Positions 36,901 through 46,087 are shown, counted from the stretch's first letter. The stretch is 64,000 nucleotides of DNA from JAVKMO01 sp031539345 (GCA_031539345.1 JAVKMO010000028.1:1-64000), one strand, 5' to 3'. Made by a program: numbers and translations. The notes: a model not told the origin generated them from the letters alone.

Positions 36901-37005
36901 AAGCAAACGCACAAAAAACACGTCCTTCCTTTTTTTACAAATTTATTTTCCAATACAAAGCTACCAATAACAAGGGTAAAGTGATTCATCAAACCACTCA
37001 TGCAA

Positions 37006-37034
37006 TTGGAATTAAAATATTTTTTTTAGTTTCG
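37006..37034 (+). promoter_or_regulatory. Possible promoter ahead of the TPP riboswitch
   Basis: TTG at 37006-37008 and TAGTTTCG at 37027-37034, spaced 18 bases, resemble the Bacteroidota -33/-7 pattern (TTG ... TAnnTTTG, last G position shifted by a C). Transcription would begin just before the riboswitch aptamer at 37041, as required. Confidence 0.4.
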
Positions 37035-37040
37035 TTCGTA

Positions 37041-37131
37041 TTCCTCGGGGTGCTTCAATTTTACATATTGTAAAATAGCTGAGACCAAACCCGTAGAACT
37101 TGATCAGGTTAATGCCTGCGACAGGGAAGGA
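37041..37131 (+). ncRNA. TPP riboswitch (THI element)
   Basis: The conserved aptamer elements are in the right order: cggggtgc, a P3 hairpin attttaca/tgtaaaat, gctgaga, acccg.agaactTGATCAGG in pieces, then taatgcctgcg and aggga closing the P1 helix with ttcct at the 5' end. TPP riboswitches turn genes off when thiamine pyrophosphate is plentiful. It sits 75 bases upstream of the TonB receptor gene, giving the receptor a likely role in thiamine or precursor uptake. The expression platform between 37132 and 37205 was not resolved. Confidence 0.93.
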
Positions 37132-37205
37132 AATGAAGTTTGTGCATGTGTACGACTTATTCATTTGCTGTTGTAGGTTTTTATTAAAAAATAAAATCTA
37201 TTGCA

Positions 37206-39398
37206 ATGAATAAACACAATGCTTGTTTTCTGTTTTCTCCGTTTTACAAATTGTTGATTGTAGGCGTCGGCTTCTTTATTCCTCACTTTTTGTTTGCACA
37301 AAATGATAGCACAAACCACGATTTGGCACCAATAGAAATTCGGTCCATCATCAACACGTCATCAACGCCAATGCGTTTTTCTAATTTAGACAAGAACTTT
37401 TTAACCGCCAATAATCAAACTCAAGACGTTCCGTTTGTATTGCAACAAAGCAGCTCTGTAGTTGCTTATTCTGATGCTGGCAATGGCGTTGGTTATACGG
37501 GTTTGCGTTTGCGTGGCAGCGACCTTACACGCATCAACGTTACCATCAATGGCGTTCCGTATAACGATGCAGAAGGACAAGGTGTTTATTTTGTCAATAT
37601 TCCTGATATTGTGCAGTATGCTCAAAATGTTCAAATACAAAGAGGCGTTGGCTCAAGCACCAACGGAGGTAGTGCCTTTGGCGGCGGAATTCATTTTTCT
37701 ACAACAAACCTTTTGAATGATACCGCATCAGTAACTTATAGTTTATCTGTGGCTTCTTGCAACACATTCAAACAAAATATTGTTTTACATTCTGGAGCAT
37801 TAGGCAAGAAATTTTATATTGATTTAGCCGCCTCACGCAACACGAGTGATGGTTATATTGACAGGGCGTTTAGTACATTGTCATCGGGCTATGCGTCAAT
37901 GACGTTTTTAGCCTCAACAAAAACACAATTAAAATTGAATTATTTATTTGGTCAAGAAAAAACTTATCACGCATGGAACGGGGTTATTGATACGCTATTA
38001 TCAAAGCAGCGAACATTTAATTCTGCTGGTTTGTGGATTGATAGTGATGGTGCTGGTGCTGTAATCAAAGATCCGCCATACAAGAATCAAACCGATAATT
38101 ATACGCAACATCATTTTCAATTCCTTTTTTCAACACGCATCAATGCAAAATTTTCTTTCAACAACACTGTATTTACAAGTTTAGGCAAAGGGTATTATGA
38201 AGAATATAAAAATGGAAAAATACCGTCGTCGAATGATGTTAGCATTGCTGTTGTAACGGATTATATAAGGCAATTGTGGTTAGACAATATTTTTTATGGC
38301 AATTTATTTTCTCTTCATTATGGGCATAAAAACACCAATATTTATGTTGGCATCAACGCTCAACGTTATGAGGGAAAACATTTTGGATATGTGCTTTGGG
38401 CTGATCAATTTACTGCATTAGCCGATACAAAAACATACGACTTGCACGCGTATAAAAATGATTTTAATGGCTTTGTAAAATATACGCAAAATGTCAATAA
38501 ACATTTGTCTTTATACGCAGATATTCAGTTACGCAGTGTTGATTATCGCATGAATGGTTTTAGAAATCAACCCGACACGTATCGCCACGTCAATTATTTT
38601 TTTGTCAATCCCAAAGTGGGGCTTTCTTATCAAACAAAATATTTACAAGGTTTTGCCTCTTATAGTGTCGGTCAAAAAGAACCGAATCGAAACGACTTTG
38701 AAAATAGAAGAGACATTGCGCAGCCAGAATTTTTACACGACATTGAAATTGGAAATACATGGACGTATAAAAAAATTCAATACACAAATACGCTCTTTGG
38801 CATGTATTACAAAAACCAACTTGTTTTAGACGGTAGCATTGACGATGTCGGAAATTATTTACGCCAAAACATAAGCCAAAGCTATCGCATGGGCATAGAA
38901 AACGAATTTGTTTTTACTATTTTACCACACCTACAATTGACAGGAAATTTCACTTGGAGTAGCAATAAAATTGTGTCGTATGAAGACAAAATTTTTGACT
39001 ATGACGCAAATGATTATCAACGCAAACGTTATACGCATACCAATCTTTCGTTTTCTCCGAGCCTCATTGGTGCATACCAAATTTCTTATACCCCCATCAA
39101 AAACGTCAGCTTATTTATTAAAGGAAAATACGTTGGTCAACAATACCTTGACAACACTTCAGATGACACAAAAAGTTTATCGGCATATTACGTACAAGAC
39201 CTTGCGGTGCGCTTGATCTGGCAGAAAAAAAAGCAATATTTAACTATAGAAGGCGGCGTGAACAATGTATTAAACCGTTTATATGAAGCAAATGGTTATG
39301 TGTATGCGTATTATTCAGGGAGGAATTTATCTTCTCATAATTATTATTTTCCGATGATAGGCGTCAATTACTTTATTAAAACAAGTGTACATTTTTAA
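37206..39398 (+). CDS. TPP-controlled TonB-dependent receptor (probable thiamine uptake)
   Basis: 730 aa with signal peptide (hydrophobic stretch ending FLFAQ near residue 32). A plug domain follows (LRLRGSDLTRINVTINGVPYNDAEGQ, then VQIQRGVGSSTNGGSAFGGG), and then a beta-barrel with many alternating aromatic strands ending in a short aromatic strand. There is no carboxypeptidase-like domain. The plug glycine-rich motif and barrel resemble siderophore/vitamin receptors. The TPP riboswitch upstream makes thiamine, or its precursors or phosphates, the best ligand guess, as proposed for Omr1-type receptors in this phylum. No inner-membrane thiamine transporter is nearby. Confidence 0.85.
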   Translation: MNKHNACFLFSPFYKLLIVGVGFFIPHFLFAQNDSTNHDLAPIEIRSIINTSSTPMRFSNLDKNFLTANNQTQDVPFVLQQSSSVVAYSDAGNGVGYTGLRLRGSDLTRINVTINGVPYNDAEGQGVYFVNIPDIVQYAQNVQIQRGVGSSTNGGSAFGGGIHFSTTNLLNDTASVTYSLSVASCNTFKQNIVLHSGALGKKFYIDLAASRNTSDGYIDRAFSTLSSGYASMTFLASTKTQLKLNYLFGQEKTYHAWNGVIDTLLSKQRTFNSAGLWIDSDGAGAVIKDPPYKNQTDNYTQHHFQFLFSTRINAKFSFNNTVFTSLGKGYYEEYKNGKIPSSNDVSIAVVTDYIRQLWLDNIFYGNLFSLHYGHKNTNIYVGINAQRYEGKHFGYVLWADQFTALADTKTYDLHAYKNDFNGFVKYTQNVNKHLSLYADIQLRSVDYRMNGFRNQPDTYRHVNYFFVNPKVGLSYQTKYLQGFASYSVGQKEPNRNDFENRRDIAQPEFLHDIEIGNTWTYKKIQYTNTLFGMYYKNQLVLDGSIDDVGNYLRQNISQSYRMGIENEFVFTILPHLQLTGNFTWSSNKIVSYEDKIFDYDANDYQRKRYTHTNLSFSPSLIGAYQISYTPIKNVSLFIKGKYVGQQYLDNTSDDTKSLSAYYVQDLAVRLIWQKKKQYLTIEGGVNNVLNRLYEANGYVYAYYSGRNLSSHNYYFPMIGVNYFIKTSVHF

Positions 39399-39426
39399 AT
39401 CAAAAACACTATTCTTGTCGAGTGCA

Positions 39427-39462
39427 TTGACAAATACGCTTCGTGCATTAACTTTATTTTTG
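39427..39462 (+). promoter_or_regulatory. Possible promoter of nfu
   Basis: TATTTTTG at 39455-39462 fits TAnnTTTG; a TTG at 39427-39429 lies 25 bases upstream, somewhat farther than usual. The nfu ATG follows 18 bases after the -7 element. Tentative. Confidence 0.25.
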
Positions 39463-39480
39463 ACTTCTTAATTTTATTTT

Positions 39481-40077
39481 ATGATACAAACAGGCAACGC
39501 CATTATCAGCATTTATACAGAATCAACGCCCAATCCAGAGACAATGAAATTTGTCGCTAATAAATTACTCTTTCATAGCAAGAGTTTAGACTTTCCTGAC
39601 ATTGCGGCGGCACAAGTTTCTCCGCTTGCAATGGAATTGTTTTTATTTCCTTTTGTAAAAGGCGTTTTTATCGCAAGCAATTTTGTAACAGTAACAAAAT
39701 CTGAAGATGCAGAATGGTTAGACGTAATTCCAACAATCAAAGATTTTTTAAAAGTATATTTAGAAGATGGTAAACTGATTGTTACGCCAGAATATGTAGC
39801 ATCATTAGAAGCAAATAACACCAATCAATCGAGCGAATCAGATTCTGATATTGTCTTAAAAATTAAAGAATTATTAGAAACCTACGTCAAACCAGCGGTT
39901 GAAATGGACGGCGGTGCAATTCAATTTAAAAACTACGCAGACGGTGTTGTAACAGTTGCTTTACAAGGATCTTGCTCTGGTTGTCCTTCATCAATGATTA
40001 CTTTAAAAAGCGGCATTGAAGGCATGATGAAACGCATGATTCCTGAAGTAAAAGAAGTAATTACAGCTGACGAATAA
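39481..40077 (+). CDS. NifU-family iron-sulfur scaffold (Nfu)
   Basis: 198 aa with two domains. Residues ~10-95 form an Nfu N-terminal domain (STPNPETMKFVANKLL, PFVKGVFIASNFVTVTK), and residues ~120-195 the NifU C-terminal domain (VKPAVEMDGGAIQF, GSCSGCPSSMITLK) with the CxxC that holds a labile [4Fe-4S] cluster for delivery to apoproteins. Length and order match Nfu proteins of Bacteroidota. Followed by a small AtpZ-like gene 28 nt later. Confidence 0.9.
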   Translation: MIQTGNAIISIYTESTPNPETMKFVANKLLFHSKSLDFPDIAAAQVSPLAMELFLFPFVKGVFIASNFVTVTKSEDAEWLDVIPTIKDFLKVYLEDGKLIVTPEYVASLEANNTNQSSESDSDIVLKIKELLETYVKPAVEMDGGAIQFKNYADGVVTVALQGSCSGCPSSMITLKSGIEGMMKRMIPEVKEVITADE

Positions 40078-40105
40078 ATGAACAATCATACGCCAAACAG
40101 AGCCA

Positions 40106-40303
40106 ATGGATAAACAAACACGTGCGTACATTGGTTTTACGGTACAATTTTTTGCTCTTTTATTGGCAAGTCTTTACATTGGTTTGTTCATTGACAAGCA
40201 AATAAAATGGTCGCCTACGTTTGTTTGGCTATTCCCCTGCTTGGTGATTATTGGCGTTTTAATTTCGATTATTCAACAAACATATAAAAAGAATAAGCCC
40301 TAA
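40106..40303 (+). CDS. AtpZ/AtpI-like small membrane protein
   Basis: 65 aa with two predicted membrane helices (FTVQFFALLLASLYIGLFI and FVWLFPCLVIIGVLISII) joined by a short DKQIKWSP loop, ending in a basic tail. The YIGFTVQF ... LYIGLFIDKQIKWSP pattern is that of the AtpZ (ATP synthase gene 1-related) family in Bacteroidota. No other ATP synthase genes are in the window. Convergent with hypA, eight nt between stops. Confidence 0.65.
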   Translation: MDKQTRAYIGFTVQFFALLLASLYIGLFIDKQIKWSPTFVWLFPCLVIIGVLISIIQQTYKKNKP

Positions 40304-40311
40304 CTCACGCA

Positions 40312-40659
40312 TCATTCTTCTTTGAAAACAACTTTGCTAATCAGTAATTCTTCTCCTTGCAAAATTTTTTTTGAGGGCGTTCCGCATTTCTCACACATAA
40401 ATTTGTATTGCTGAACGACACTAATATGTTGGCATTTTTCACATTGAATTTGAATGTTTAGAAATTCTATCGACAACTTCATGTCTGCATATTCTGGTTC
40501 TGCTTCTTGTACAGCCGCAAAAGCGTTTTGCATTAAAATAGGTTGCACATTACTCAACTCACCAACCCTTAAATAAATGTTTTGAATAGAAAAAAATTTG
40601 TCTGGAAATTCATTTTTCAATGTGGCAATAATGTTTCTGACTAAAGAAATTTCGTGCAT
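40312..40659 (-). CDS. hypA: HypA-like hydrogenase nickel chaperone
   Basis: 115 aa. The N terminus MHEISLVRNI has the nickel-binding His2 and conserved Glu3; the zinc site is four Cys at 73, 76, 89 and 92 (CEKCQ ... CEKCG). HypA inserts nickel into [NiFe]-hydrogenase together with HypB. No other hydrogenase or urease gene is in the window, so its job here is unclear. It starts just downstream of the TPR gene in the same direction (5 nt). Confidence 0.85.
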   Translation of the reverse strand: MHEISLVRNIIATLKNEFPDKFFSIQNIYLRVGELSNVQPILMQNAFAAVQEAEPEYADMKLSIEFLNIQIQCEKCQHISVVQQYKFMCEKCGTPSKKILQGEELLISKVVFKEE

Positions 40660-40664
40660 AGGGC

Positions 40665-42200
40665 TTAGATATCAAGTTTGATTTTTTCCAATTGTTGAAT
40701 ATGGTTTTGAGCAATTACCGTAACATTTTCATCTGTTGCTAACGCCAACAATTCTTGTGCTTTACTCATCATATCATTAAAGCGTGCCACGTCAGAAAGC
40801 TCGTCTTTATTACCCGCCAACCAACTTGCATCTAAATAAGCCATGAGTATCAACATGCGTTCTATTGGGTCATTTTGAGCCGTACGAACAGTTAGCGCAG
40901 CGGTATATAATTCGCAGGCTTTGACAAAATTATCAGTGCGTTTGCTACTCGGAAATTTATTGTACGCATTGCCAAAATTAAAACAGATTGTGGCATATTG
41001 GTTGGGGTAATCTTTGTGGGTAAAAAATTCTAACGCTTCATTGAAAGACGCTGCCGACAAGGCTGCCCATATTGCTCGCTTTTTATTTTCATCAGGTAGC
41101 TCTGCATAAATAATCCCTAACATGTGGTGAATGTGTGCAAAAGAATCTGGGGCATTTTCTTTTGTGAAAAATTTTGCTGCTTCTTGAAATGTCGTAATGG
41201 CAGTTTGATAAAATTGAGGGTTTCCTGTTTGTGCCCACGCCAATAATAATGTCCCCTTTTGCATCAATGCGTGAGCCGCCATAAAGGTCATTTCTTCTTG
41301 CTGATAATAAGTAATCGCCTTAGACAAATAACCCAAACTTTCGGCATAATTTTGTTCTAATTGTGCAATAATCGCAGCTGTGCCATAGAGACTATATGTT
41401 AAATCAAAAATTTCATGCTTTTCAAAAAATTGCAATACCTCCCACAACAATAATTTGAGTTTTCGTTTTTCTTCATCAGTATAAGAACCATAGTTCGTAC
41501 TGATCACAAATTCAATCCGTATTTTTTCTAAACCGTATCTGCAAATGGGAGGAAAATGATTTTCTATTGGATGCAAAGACAATAGCTTTTTTGTTTGTTC
41601 TTGTTCATTTAAAGACGTTAAATAAACTAAGTAATGTTTGAGGGTAAACCCTTTATATAAAGGCTCAAATGCTAACTTGAGGGCATCATTGTAATGTGCA
41701 ATAATGGCTTCTGGCGAAATCTCTTCAGGAGAAAAACCATACTGCAAAAGCATCGCCACATTGTGATTGAAAGCAAAGTTTTCAAAGGCATGCTCAAAGT
41801 CTGTATGGTCAACATAACGACTAAAAATTTCTTCTTGATTTTCTTTTTCAATCAGGCCTTCATATAAATCAATATGTAATAAATAAGAAGCGTGATGTGC
41901 CAAATATTTTTTTGCTTCTGAAAAATTGTGGAGCAAAACAAAAATGCAACCAAGCAAATTTTCAGTTGTCAAATTGAGTGCCGTTGGAAAAATGACAGGC
42001 GGACGTGCGTCGGTAAAATCGGGTTGAATTTGAATTTTATTTTCTTCTATCAACAATGCCGCAGACGAAAGATACGTAAATGCAGATTCGTGCGTTATGC
42101 GTACAAGTTCATTTAAACGAGGCACCGCGGCGATACTTTCTTCTATCAATTGTTGATGTTCTTTTTCCTTGTAATAAATGTGTACTAAAATTGAGTCCAT
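40665..42200 (-). CDS. TPR-repeat protein
   Basis: 511 aa, almost entirely alpha-helical, without signal peptide or membrane segment. Recognisable tetratricopeptide-like helices include EQNYAESLGYLSKAITYYQ, a segment around FYQTAITTFQEAAKFFTKEN, YATICFNFGNAYNKF and a final helix pair; together a TPR solenoid for protein-protein contacts. No enzymatic domain is visible. It is followed 5 nt later by hypA, so a link to metal or enzyme maturation is possible but not shown. Confidence 0.6.
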   Translation of the reverse strand: MDSILVHIYYKEKEHQQLIEESIAAVPRLNELVRITHESAFTYLSSAALLIEENKIQIQPDFTDARPPVIFPTALNLTTENLLGCIFVLLHNFSEAKKYLAHHASYLLHIDLYEGLIEKENQEEIFSRYVDHTDFEHAFENFAFNHNVAMLLQYGFSPEEISPEAIIAHYNDALKLAFEPLYKGFTLKHYLVYLTSLNEQEQTKKLLSLHPIENHFPPICRYGLEKIRIEFVISTNYGSYTDEEKRKLKLLLWEVLQFFEKHEIFDLTYSLYGTAAIIAQLEQNYAESLGYLSKAITYYQQEEMTFMAAHALMQKGTLLLAWAQTGNPQFYQTAITTFQEAAKFFTKENAPDSFAHIHHMLGIIYAELPDENKKRAIWAALSAASFNEALEFFTHKDYPNQYATICFNFGNAYNKFPSSKRTDNFVKACELYTAALTVRTAQNDPIERMLILMAYLDASWLAGNKDELSDVARFNDMMSKAQELLALATDENVTVIAQNHIQQLEKIKLDI

Positions 42201-42255
42201 ATTTTTTTGATTTAAAAATAAGATTTTATTTTTATCGTTAAGGTTTTGTCGATTT

Positions 42256-43083
42256 TTATTTTTCGATTAATTGCTGTTTAATGCTTTCGTATTCTTGTTT
42301 ATACAAAGCGTGTGAAGGCATGCCTAAGCCCAGCCATAGCTGATTGATTTTGACAACACGAACATCTTTAAACGCATTGCACTCTTCTGCATAAAAAGAA
42401 ATTTTATTATCTGCTTGATCACAAAAAGAGAGCGGGTAATAATTCAATTGTAATAAAGTGAGTAATGTAATACTGTCTGTTTTAAACTCTTTTGTTTTCC
42501 ATGCGCTCACTCTAAAAAACACATTGCTTGTTTGTAGATCAAGCTGCCCATTTTTACAAAACTGTTGCTGTGAATTTTGTTGCAGCAATGCAAATTGTTT
42601 GTCTTGATAAAGGTTGTGTACAATTTCGTGAATTAAAAAAGACATCATCTCGCTTGTGTTTTGATATCTCTTCAACTGGGTTATCGATAGATAGAAAGTA
42701 TCTTCATCAACAAATGATACAAAAGGCGAATCTTTAACTACACGAACAAGAATAGCATCTTTGATTTTTAATGCTGTTGTAATAGCATTCATTTTCTTTT
42801 GTAAAAACTGATATAAAATGCGATTCGATTCTGGGGCAAGAAATTGAATTTTCTTTTTTTCATAACAGGCTTGAGGCATCCACGTAAAAAAAGCAATTGT
42901 TTCTTCTGCGTGAAAAGGCCGCTTTTTTTGAAGACTTGCAAGGGCAGAATCTTTTTCTGTTACTTTATTTTCAATCGAAATAAGTGGAGCGATAACCTTT
43001 GGAGAACAAGAAAAAAAGGAAACAAAAAGGGATAAAATAAGGCACGTATTTTTGGCTATATTTGTTTTGATTGTATTACTCAT
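42256..43083 (-). CDS. Lipoprotein with HExxH peptidase-like motif
   Basis: 275 aa with a lipoprotein signal (ILSLFVSFFSC, Cys26). The centre carries LIHEIVHNLYQ with HEIVH at 152-156, the two His and Glu expected of a zinc metallopeptidase of the gluzincin/M48-like type; a third ligand could not be assigned. The rest matches no family that could be recognised. Probably periplasmic or outer-membrane; substrate unknown. Its start is 20 nt from the start of the divergent mlaE gene. Confidence 0.5.
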   Translation of the reverse strand: MSNTIKTNIAKNTCLILSLFVSFFSCSPKVIAPLISIENKVTEKDSALASLQKKRPFHAEETIAFFTWMPQACYEKKKIQFLAPESNRILYQFLQKKMNAITTALKIKDAILVRVVKDSPFVSFVDEDTFYLSITQLKRYQNTSEMMSFLIHEIVHNLYQDKQFALLQQNSQQQFCKNGQLDLQTSNVFFRVSAWKTKEFKTDSITLLTLLQLNYYPLSFCDQADNKISFYAEECNAFKDVRVVKINQLWLGLGMPSHALYKQEYESIKQQLIEK

Positions 43084-43103
43084 CTTTAATTTGAATATCT
43101 CTT

Positions 43104-43859
43104 TTGAAAAACAATTTCATTCTGCTTTTTGAACATTTGGGGCGTTATTTTTTACTCCTTAAACAATTAGCACAATTTCCTCAAAACTATACATTTCATT
43201 TAAAAGAACTGGTTAAGCAACTCGACGAATTAGGAACAAAAACGCTTCCCATCATTCTCATGGTTTCTGTTTTTGCAGGTGCTGTAACCTCTGCACAATT
43301 AGCAAGCCAAATCAAAAACATTCCATTAGCACCTTATACCTTAGTGGGCAGCGCTTCACGCACAACTATTTTTTTATCTCTTGCAGCAACATTTAATGGG
43401 ATTGTATTGGCAGGGGTCATTGGTTCAAAAATCACGTCAGAATTAGGCAACATGCGTTTGAGTGAACAAATTGACGCTTTAGAAATCATGGGCATCAATC
43501 CTAAATTATATTTAATTCAACCCAAAGTGATTGCCGCATTAGTTTGCATTCCTTTTTTAACCGTTATCTCTTTTTTTATTTGTTATCTCGGAGCACGTTA
43601 TGGTGCTATTTTTTCTGGCAATGTTTCTGCAGAACAATTTGATGAAGGGTTTATGTACAATATCAAATTAGAATATGCACGCATTGGCATTATCAAAGGC
43701 ATTGTATTTTCATTTTTGATTACAACCGTTTCAGCTTATTTTGGTTACTACGTAAAAGGCGGTGCTGTAGAAATTGGGCAAGCCGCAACACGATCTGTTA
43801 TTGCTTGTTGCACACTCATTTTGTTATTTGATTATATTCTTACCGTCATTTTATTGTAA
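43104..43859 (+). CDS. MlaE-family ABC transporter permease
   Basis: 251-aa inner-membrane permease with the MlaE pattern: an N-terminal amphipathic helix, then IILMVSVFAGAV, FLSLAATFNGIVLAGVIGSKI, the ELGNMRLSEQIDALEIMGINP cytoplasmic loop, and three more helices. MlaE works with the ATPase MlaF and substrate protein MlaD to move phospholipids between membranes. Neither partner is adjacent. The start is TTG at 43104, since no ATG in frame precedes the conserved LGRYFLLLKQ segment. The next gene begins 15 nt after the stop. Confidence 0.88.
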   Translation: MKNNFILLFEHLGRYFLLLKQLAQFPQNYTFHLKELVKQLDELGTKTLPIILMVSVFAGAVTSAQLASQIKNIPLAPYTLVGSASRTTIFLSLAATFNGIVLAGVIGSKITSELGNMRLSEQIDALEIMGINPKLYLIQPKVIAALVCIPFLTVISFFICYLGARYGAIFSGNVSAEQFDEGFMYNIKLEYARIGIIKGIVFSFLITTVSAYFGYYVKGGAVEIGQAATRSVIACCTLILLFDYILTVILL

Positions 43860-43874
43860 TTCTTTTATTTTTTT

Positions 43875-45209
43875 ATGAAACAACTCCTTCGACTCATTGA
43901 TGCAAAAACGTGGAATCCAGAACGCGTCAAAGAGAACAAAATCAAATATGCAGTGTATAAATTTTTGCACTTATTTATTCATGCACTCAAGGGCTTTAAT
44001 ACAGACCATTGCTTTTTGCATACCGCAACACTTACGTATTATTCTATTCTATCGATTGTTCCCATTATCGCCATGGGTTTTGCGATTGCAAAAGGATTTG
44101 GCTTAGACTCTTATTTATTAGACATTGTAAACAAACCTAATTTACAGAACAAAGAAATTTGGTTAAAAATCATGGAGTTTGCAAACACCTGGCTTGGAAG
44201 GACAAAGGGTGGCTTGGTTGCTGGTGTGAGTATTTTTGTTTTACTGTATTCCATTTTAAGCATGATACAAAATATAGAATATGCTTTTAACGATATATGG
44301 AAAATAAAAAAACCGCGTACACTCATTAAAAAATTGACCGACTATACAACGATTGTTTTGCTTTTTCCGCTTTTGCTCATTGTGTCTTTTTCAGTTTCAA
44401 TTTTTATTCAAAGTAAAATTTCTAACGCACTCAACGGACATAACATACTCGTCAAAGACTTTGGTATTCTATCGACTTATTTATTAGAATTATTGCCGTT
44501 TATTCTCATTTCTATTGTCTTTACTTTTTTATATGCCATCATCACAAACAAAAAAATCCCCTTTCGTTCGGTGTTATATGGTGGCACATTTGCGGGCATT
44601 CTGTTTCAATTATTTCAAAATTTTTACATCTACTATCAAATCAAATTAACTTCTTACAACGCTGTTTATGGCAGTTTTGCAGCCATTCCTTTTTTCTTTA
44701 TTTGGATGTATTATAGCTGGACGATAATTTTATTAGGTGCCGAACTTGCTGCGTATCACGAAAATTATACGAAGTATAAAATTGCCGCTCATCATATCGA
44801 GTTAAGTTTTTTTGAGAAAAAATTATACAGCGTAATCATCATGTATGAAATCATCAAAACATTTAAAAGACTGGGCAACACAGGTTCTTCAATGGAAAGT
44901 TTAACCGCCGCAATTGAAATACCACAAAAAAATATCAAAGAAATTATTCACTATTTACGATTGGCAAATTTGGTACACGAAATTCGCATTGATGATAAAA
45001 ACATTCACTTTCAACCCGCTTGTGATATTTCTCATTATACAATCGAAAACATTGCCCAAATTTTAGAACACGTTGCTGGCAATCATTATGAAGAAAAAAC
45101 GCATTATGTTTTTTCTATCAAAGAACATCAACTCATTAGCGAAAAAATTGAAGCCATCAACAATTTAGCAAAAGACAATGCCGACAATTTAAATATGGCA
45201 CAATTGTAA
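43875..45209 (+). CDS. YihY/BrkB-family membrane protein with C-terminal domain
   Basis: 444 aa. Residues ~35-300 form the six-helix YihY/UPF0761 core (LTYYSILSIVPIIAMG near the start, SMIQNIEYAFNDIWKIKKPR, and FFFIWMYYSWTIILLGAELAA in pieces). The C-terminal ~130 residues are soluble and look like a winged-helix-like domain (SLTAAIEIPQKNIKEIIHYL). Some members are called ribonuclease BN but that assignment was withdrawn for the family. Function unknown. 15 nt from mlaE. Confidence 0.8.
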   Translation: MKQLLRLIDAKTWNPERVKENKIKYAVYKFLHLFIHALKGFNTDHCFLHTATLTYYSILSIVPIIAMGFAIAKGFGLDSYLLDIVNKPNLQNKEIWLKIMEFANTWLGRTKGGLVAGVSIFVLLYSILSMIQNIEYAFNDIWKIKKPRTLIKKLTDYTTIVLLFPLLLIVSFSVSIFIQSKISNALNGHNILVKDFGILSTYLLELLPFILISIVFTFLYAIITNKKIPFRSVLYGGTFAGILFQLFQNFYIYYQIKLTSYNAVYGSFAAIPFFFIWMYYSWTIILLGAELAAYHENYTKYKIAAHHIELSFFEKKLYSVIIMYEIIKTFKRLGNTGSSMESLTAAIEIPQKNIKEIIHYLRLANLVHEIRIDDKNIHFQPACDISHYTIENIAQILEHVAGNHYEEKTHYVFSIKEHQLISEKIEAINNLAKDNADNLNMAQL

Positions 45210-45246
45210 TGTTGTCAATCGCCTACACAACACAATTCAAAATAAT

Positions 45247-45882
45247 ATGATACCACTTAATGGCATTTTGATTTTCGCATTAGCCGCATTGGTTCTTGTT
45301 ATCAGTCCAGGACCAAATATGATTTATTTAATTTCTCGCTCCATTGCACAAGGAAAAAAAGCAGGTTTAATTTCACTTATGGGAGTAATTTGTGGCTTTA
45401 TGTTCCATATCGTTATGGTTTCCCTTGGACTTACAGCAGTTCTTTTTACAGTTCCTTTTGCTTATACCTTATTGAAAACAATTGGTGTTTTTTATTTTTT
45501 ATACTTGGCATACCAAACTATCAAACCTAACAGTAAAAACATCTTTGATACAAAAACAGATTTGCCACATGATCAACCAAGAAAGCTGTTCATGATTGGG
45601 TTTCTAACCAACGTACTCAATCCCAAAGTTGCTGCATTTTATTTGTCATTTTTTCCACAATTCATAAAGCCTGAATACGGTTCAATTATGACACAGAGTT
45701 TACAACTCGGAGCTACTCAAATCTTTGTTAGTTTCTGTATCAACTTTGCTATTGTATTAACAGCATCGAAAGTGGCATTGTTTTTTGCCAATAATCCATC
45801 TTGGATTAAAGCACAGAAATGGTTTATGGCAAGCATTCTAACTGGACTTGCAATTAAAATGGCTGTTTCCAAAGTCAAATAA
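45247..45882 (+). CDS. LysE-family amino-acid exporter
   Basis: 211-aa inner-membrane protein with five to six helices. ISPGPNMIYLISRSIAQGKKAG is the family signature near residues 20-40, with FLTNVLNPKVAAFYLSFFPQF later. These exporters remove amino acids such as lysine, homoserine or threonine; the substrate cannot be told. It is the last ordinary gene before the repeat-bounded accessory segment. Confidence 0.88.
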   Translation: MIPLNGILIFALAALVLVISPGPNMIYLISRSIAQGKKAGLISLMGVICGFMFHIVMVSLGLTAVLFTVPFAYTLLKTIGVFYFLYLAYQTIKPNSKNIFDTKTDLPHDQPRKLFMIGFLTNVLNPKVAAFYLSFFPQFIKPEYGSIMTQSLQLGATQIFVSFCINFAIVLTASKVALFFANNPSWIKAQKWFMASILTGLAIKMAVSKVK

Positions 45883-45940
45883 TAGTTAAAGCTTCAAATA
45901 GGATATAAATTAAAGTGACTAAAAAAACCAACGAACCGCT

Positions 45941-45977
45941 AACATCCGTTTGGTAATATGGGGGCAGAAGTGCTAAA
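45941..45977 (+). repeat. Flanking repeat, left copy (aacat ... cagaagtgctaaa)
   Basis: This 37-base block resembles 47345-47382: both begin aacat, share similar middle parts (ggtaatatgg against gccaatacgg), and end in the identical 13-mer cagaagtgctaaa. The copies lie in the same orientation on either side of the partner/PIN pair. A gtttgg ... ccaagc near-inverted pair follows within the next 50 bases. Confidence 0.6.
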
Positions 45978-46087
45978 AATCCGCTACATCGCCAAGCATA
46001 GAAACGTTGTGAGTAATACGTTGAACTCTGACTAAGCTCAAACCTTTTAACATAATTTAGACAAAATTACATATTCTTGAAGGGTAA

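Noticed and set aside
42528..42737. Plus-strand open frames within the lipoprotein gene
   Set aside because: Antisense shadows of the minus-strand gene with low-complexity composition.
45930..46050. True integron attC site
   Set aside because: Only part of the inverted-core pattern is present, there is no integrase gene in the window, and the second copy differs in its core; left as repeat only.
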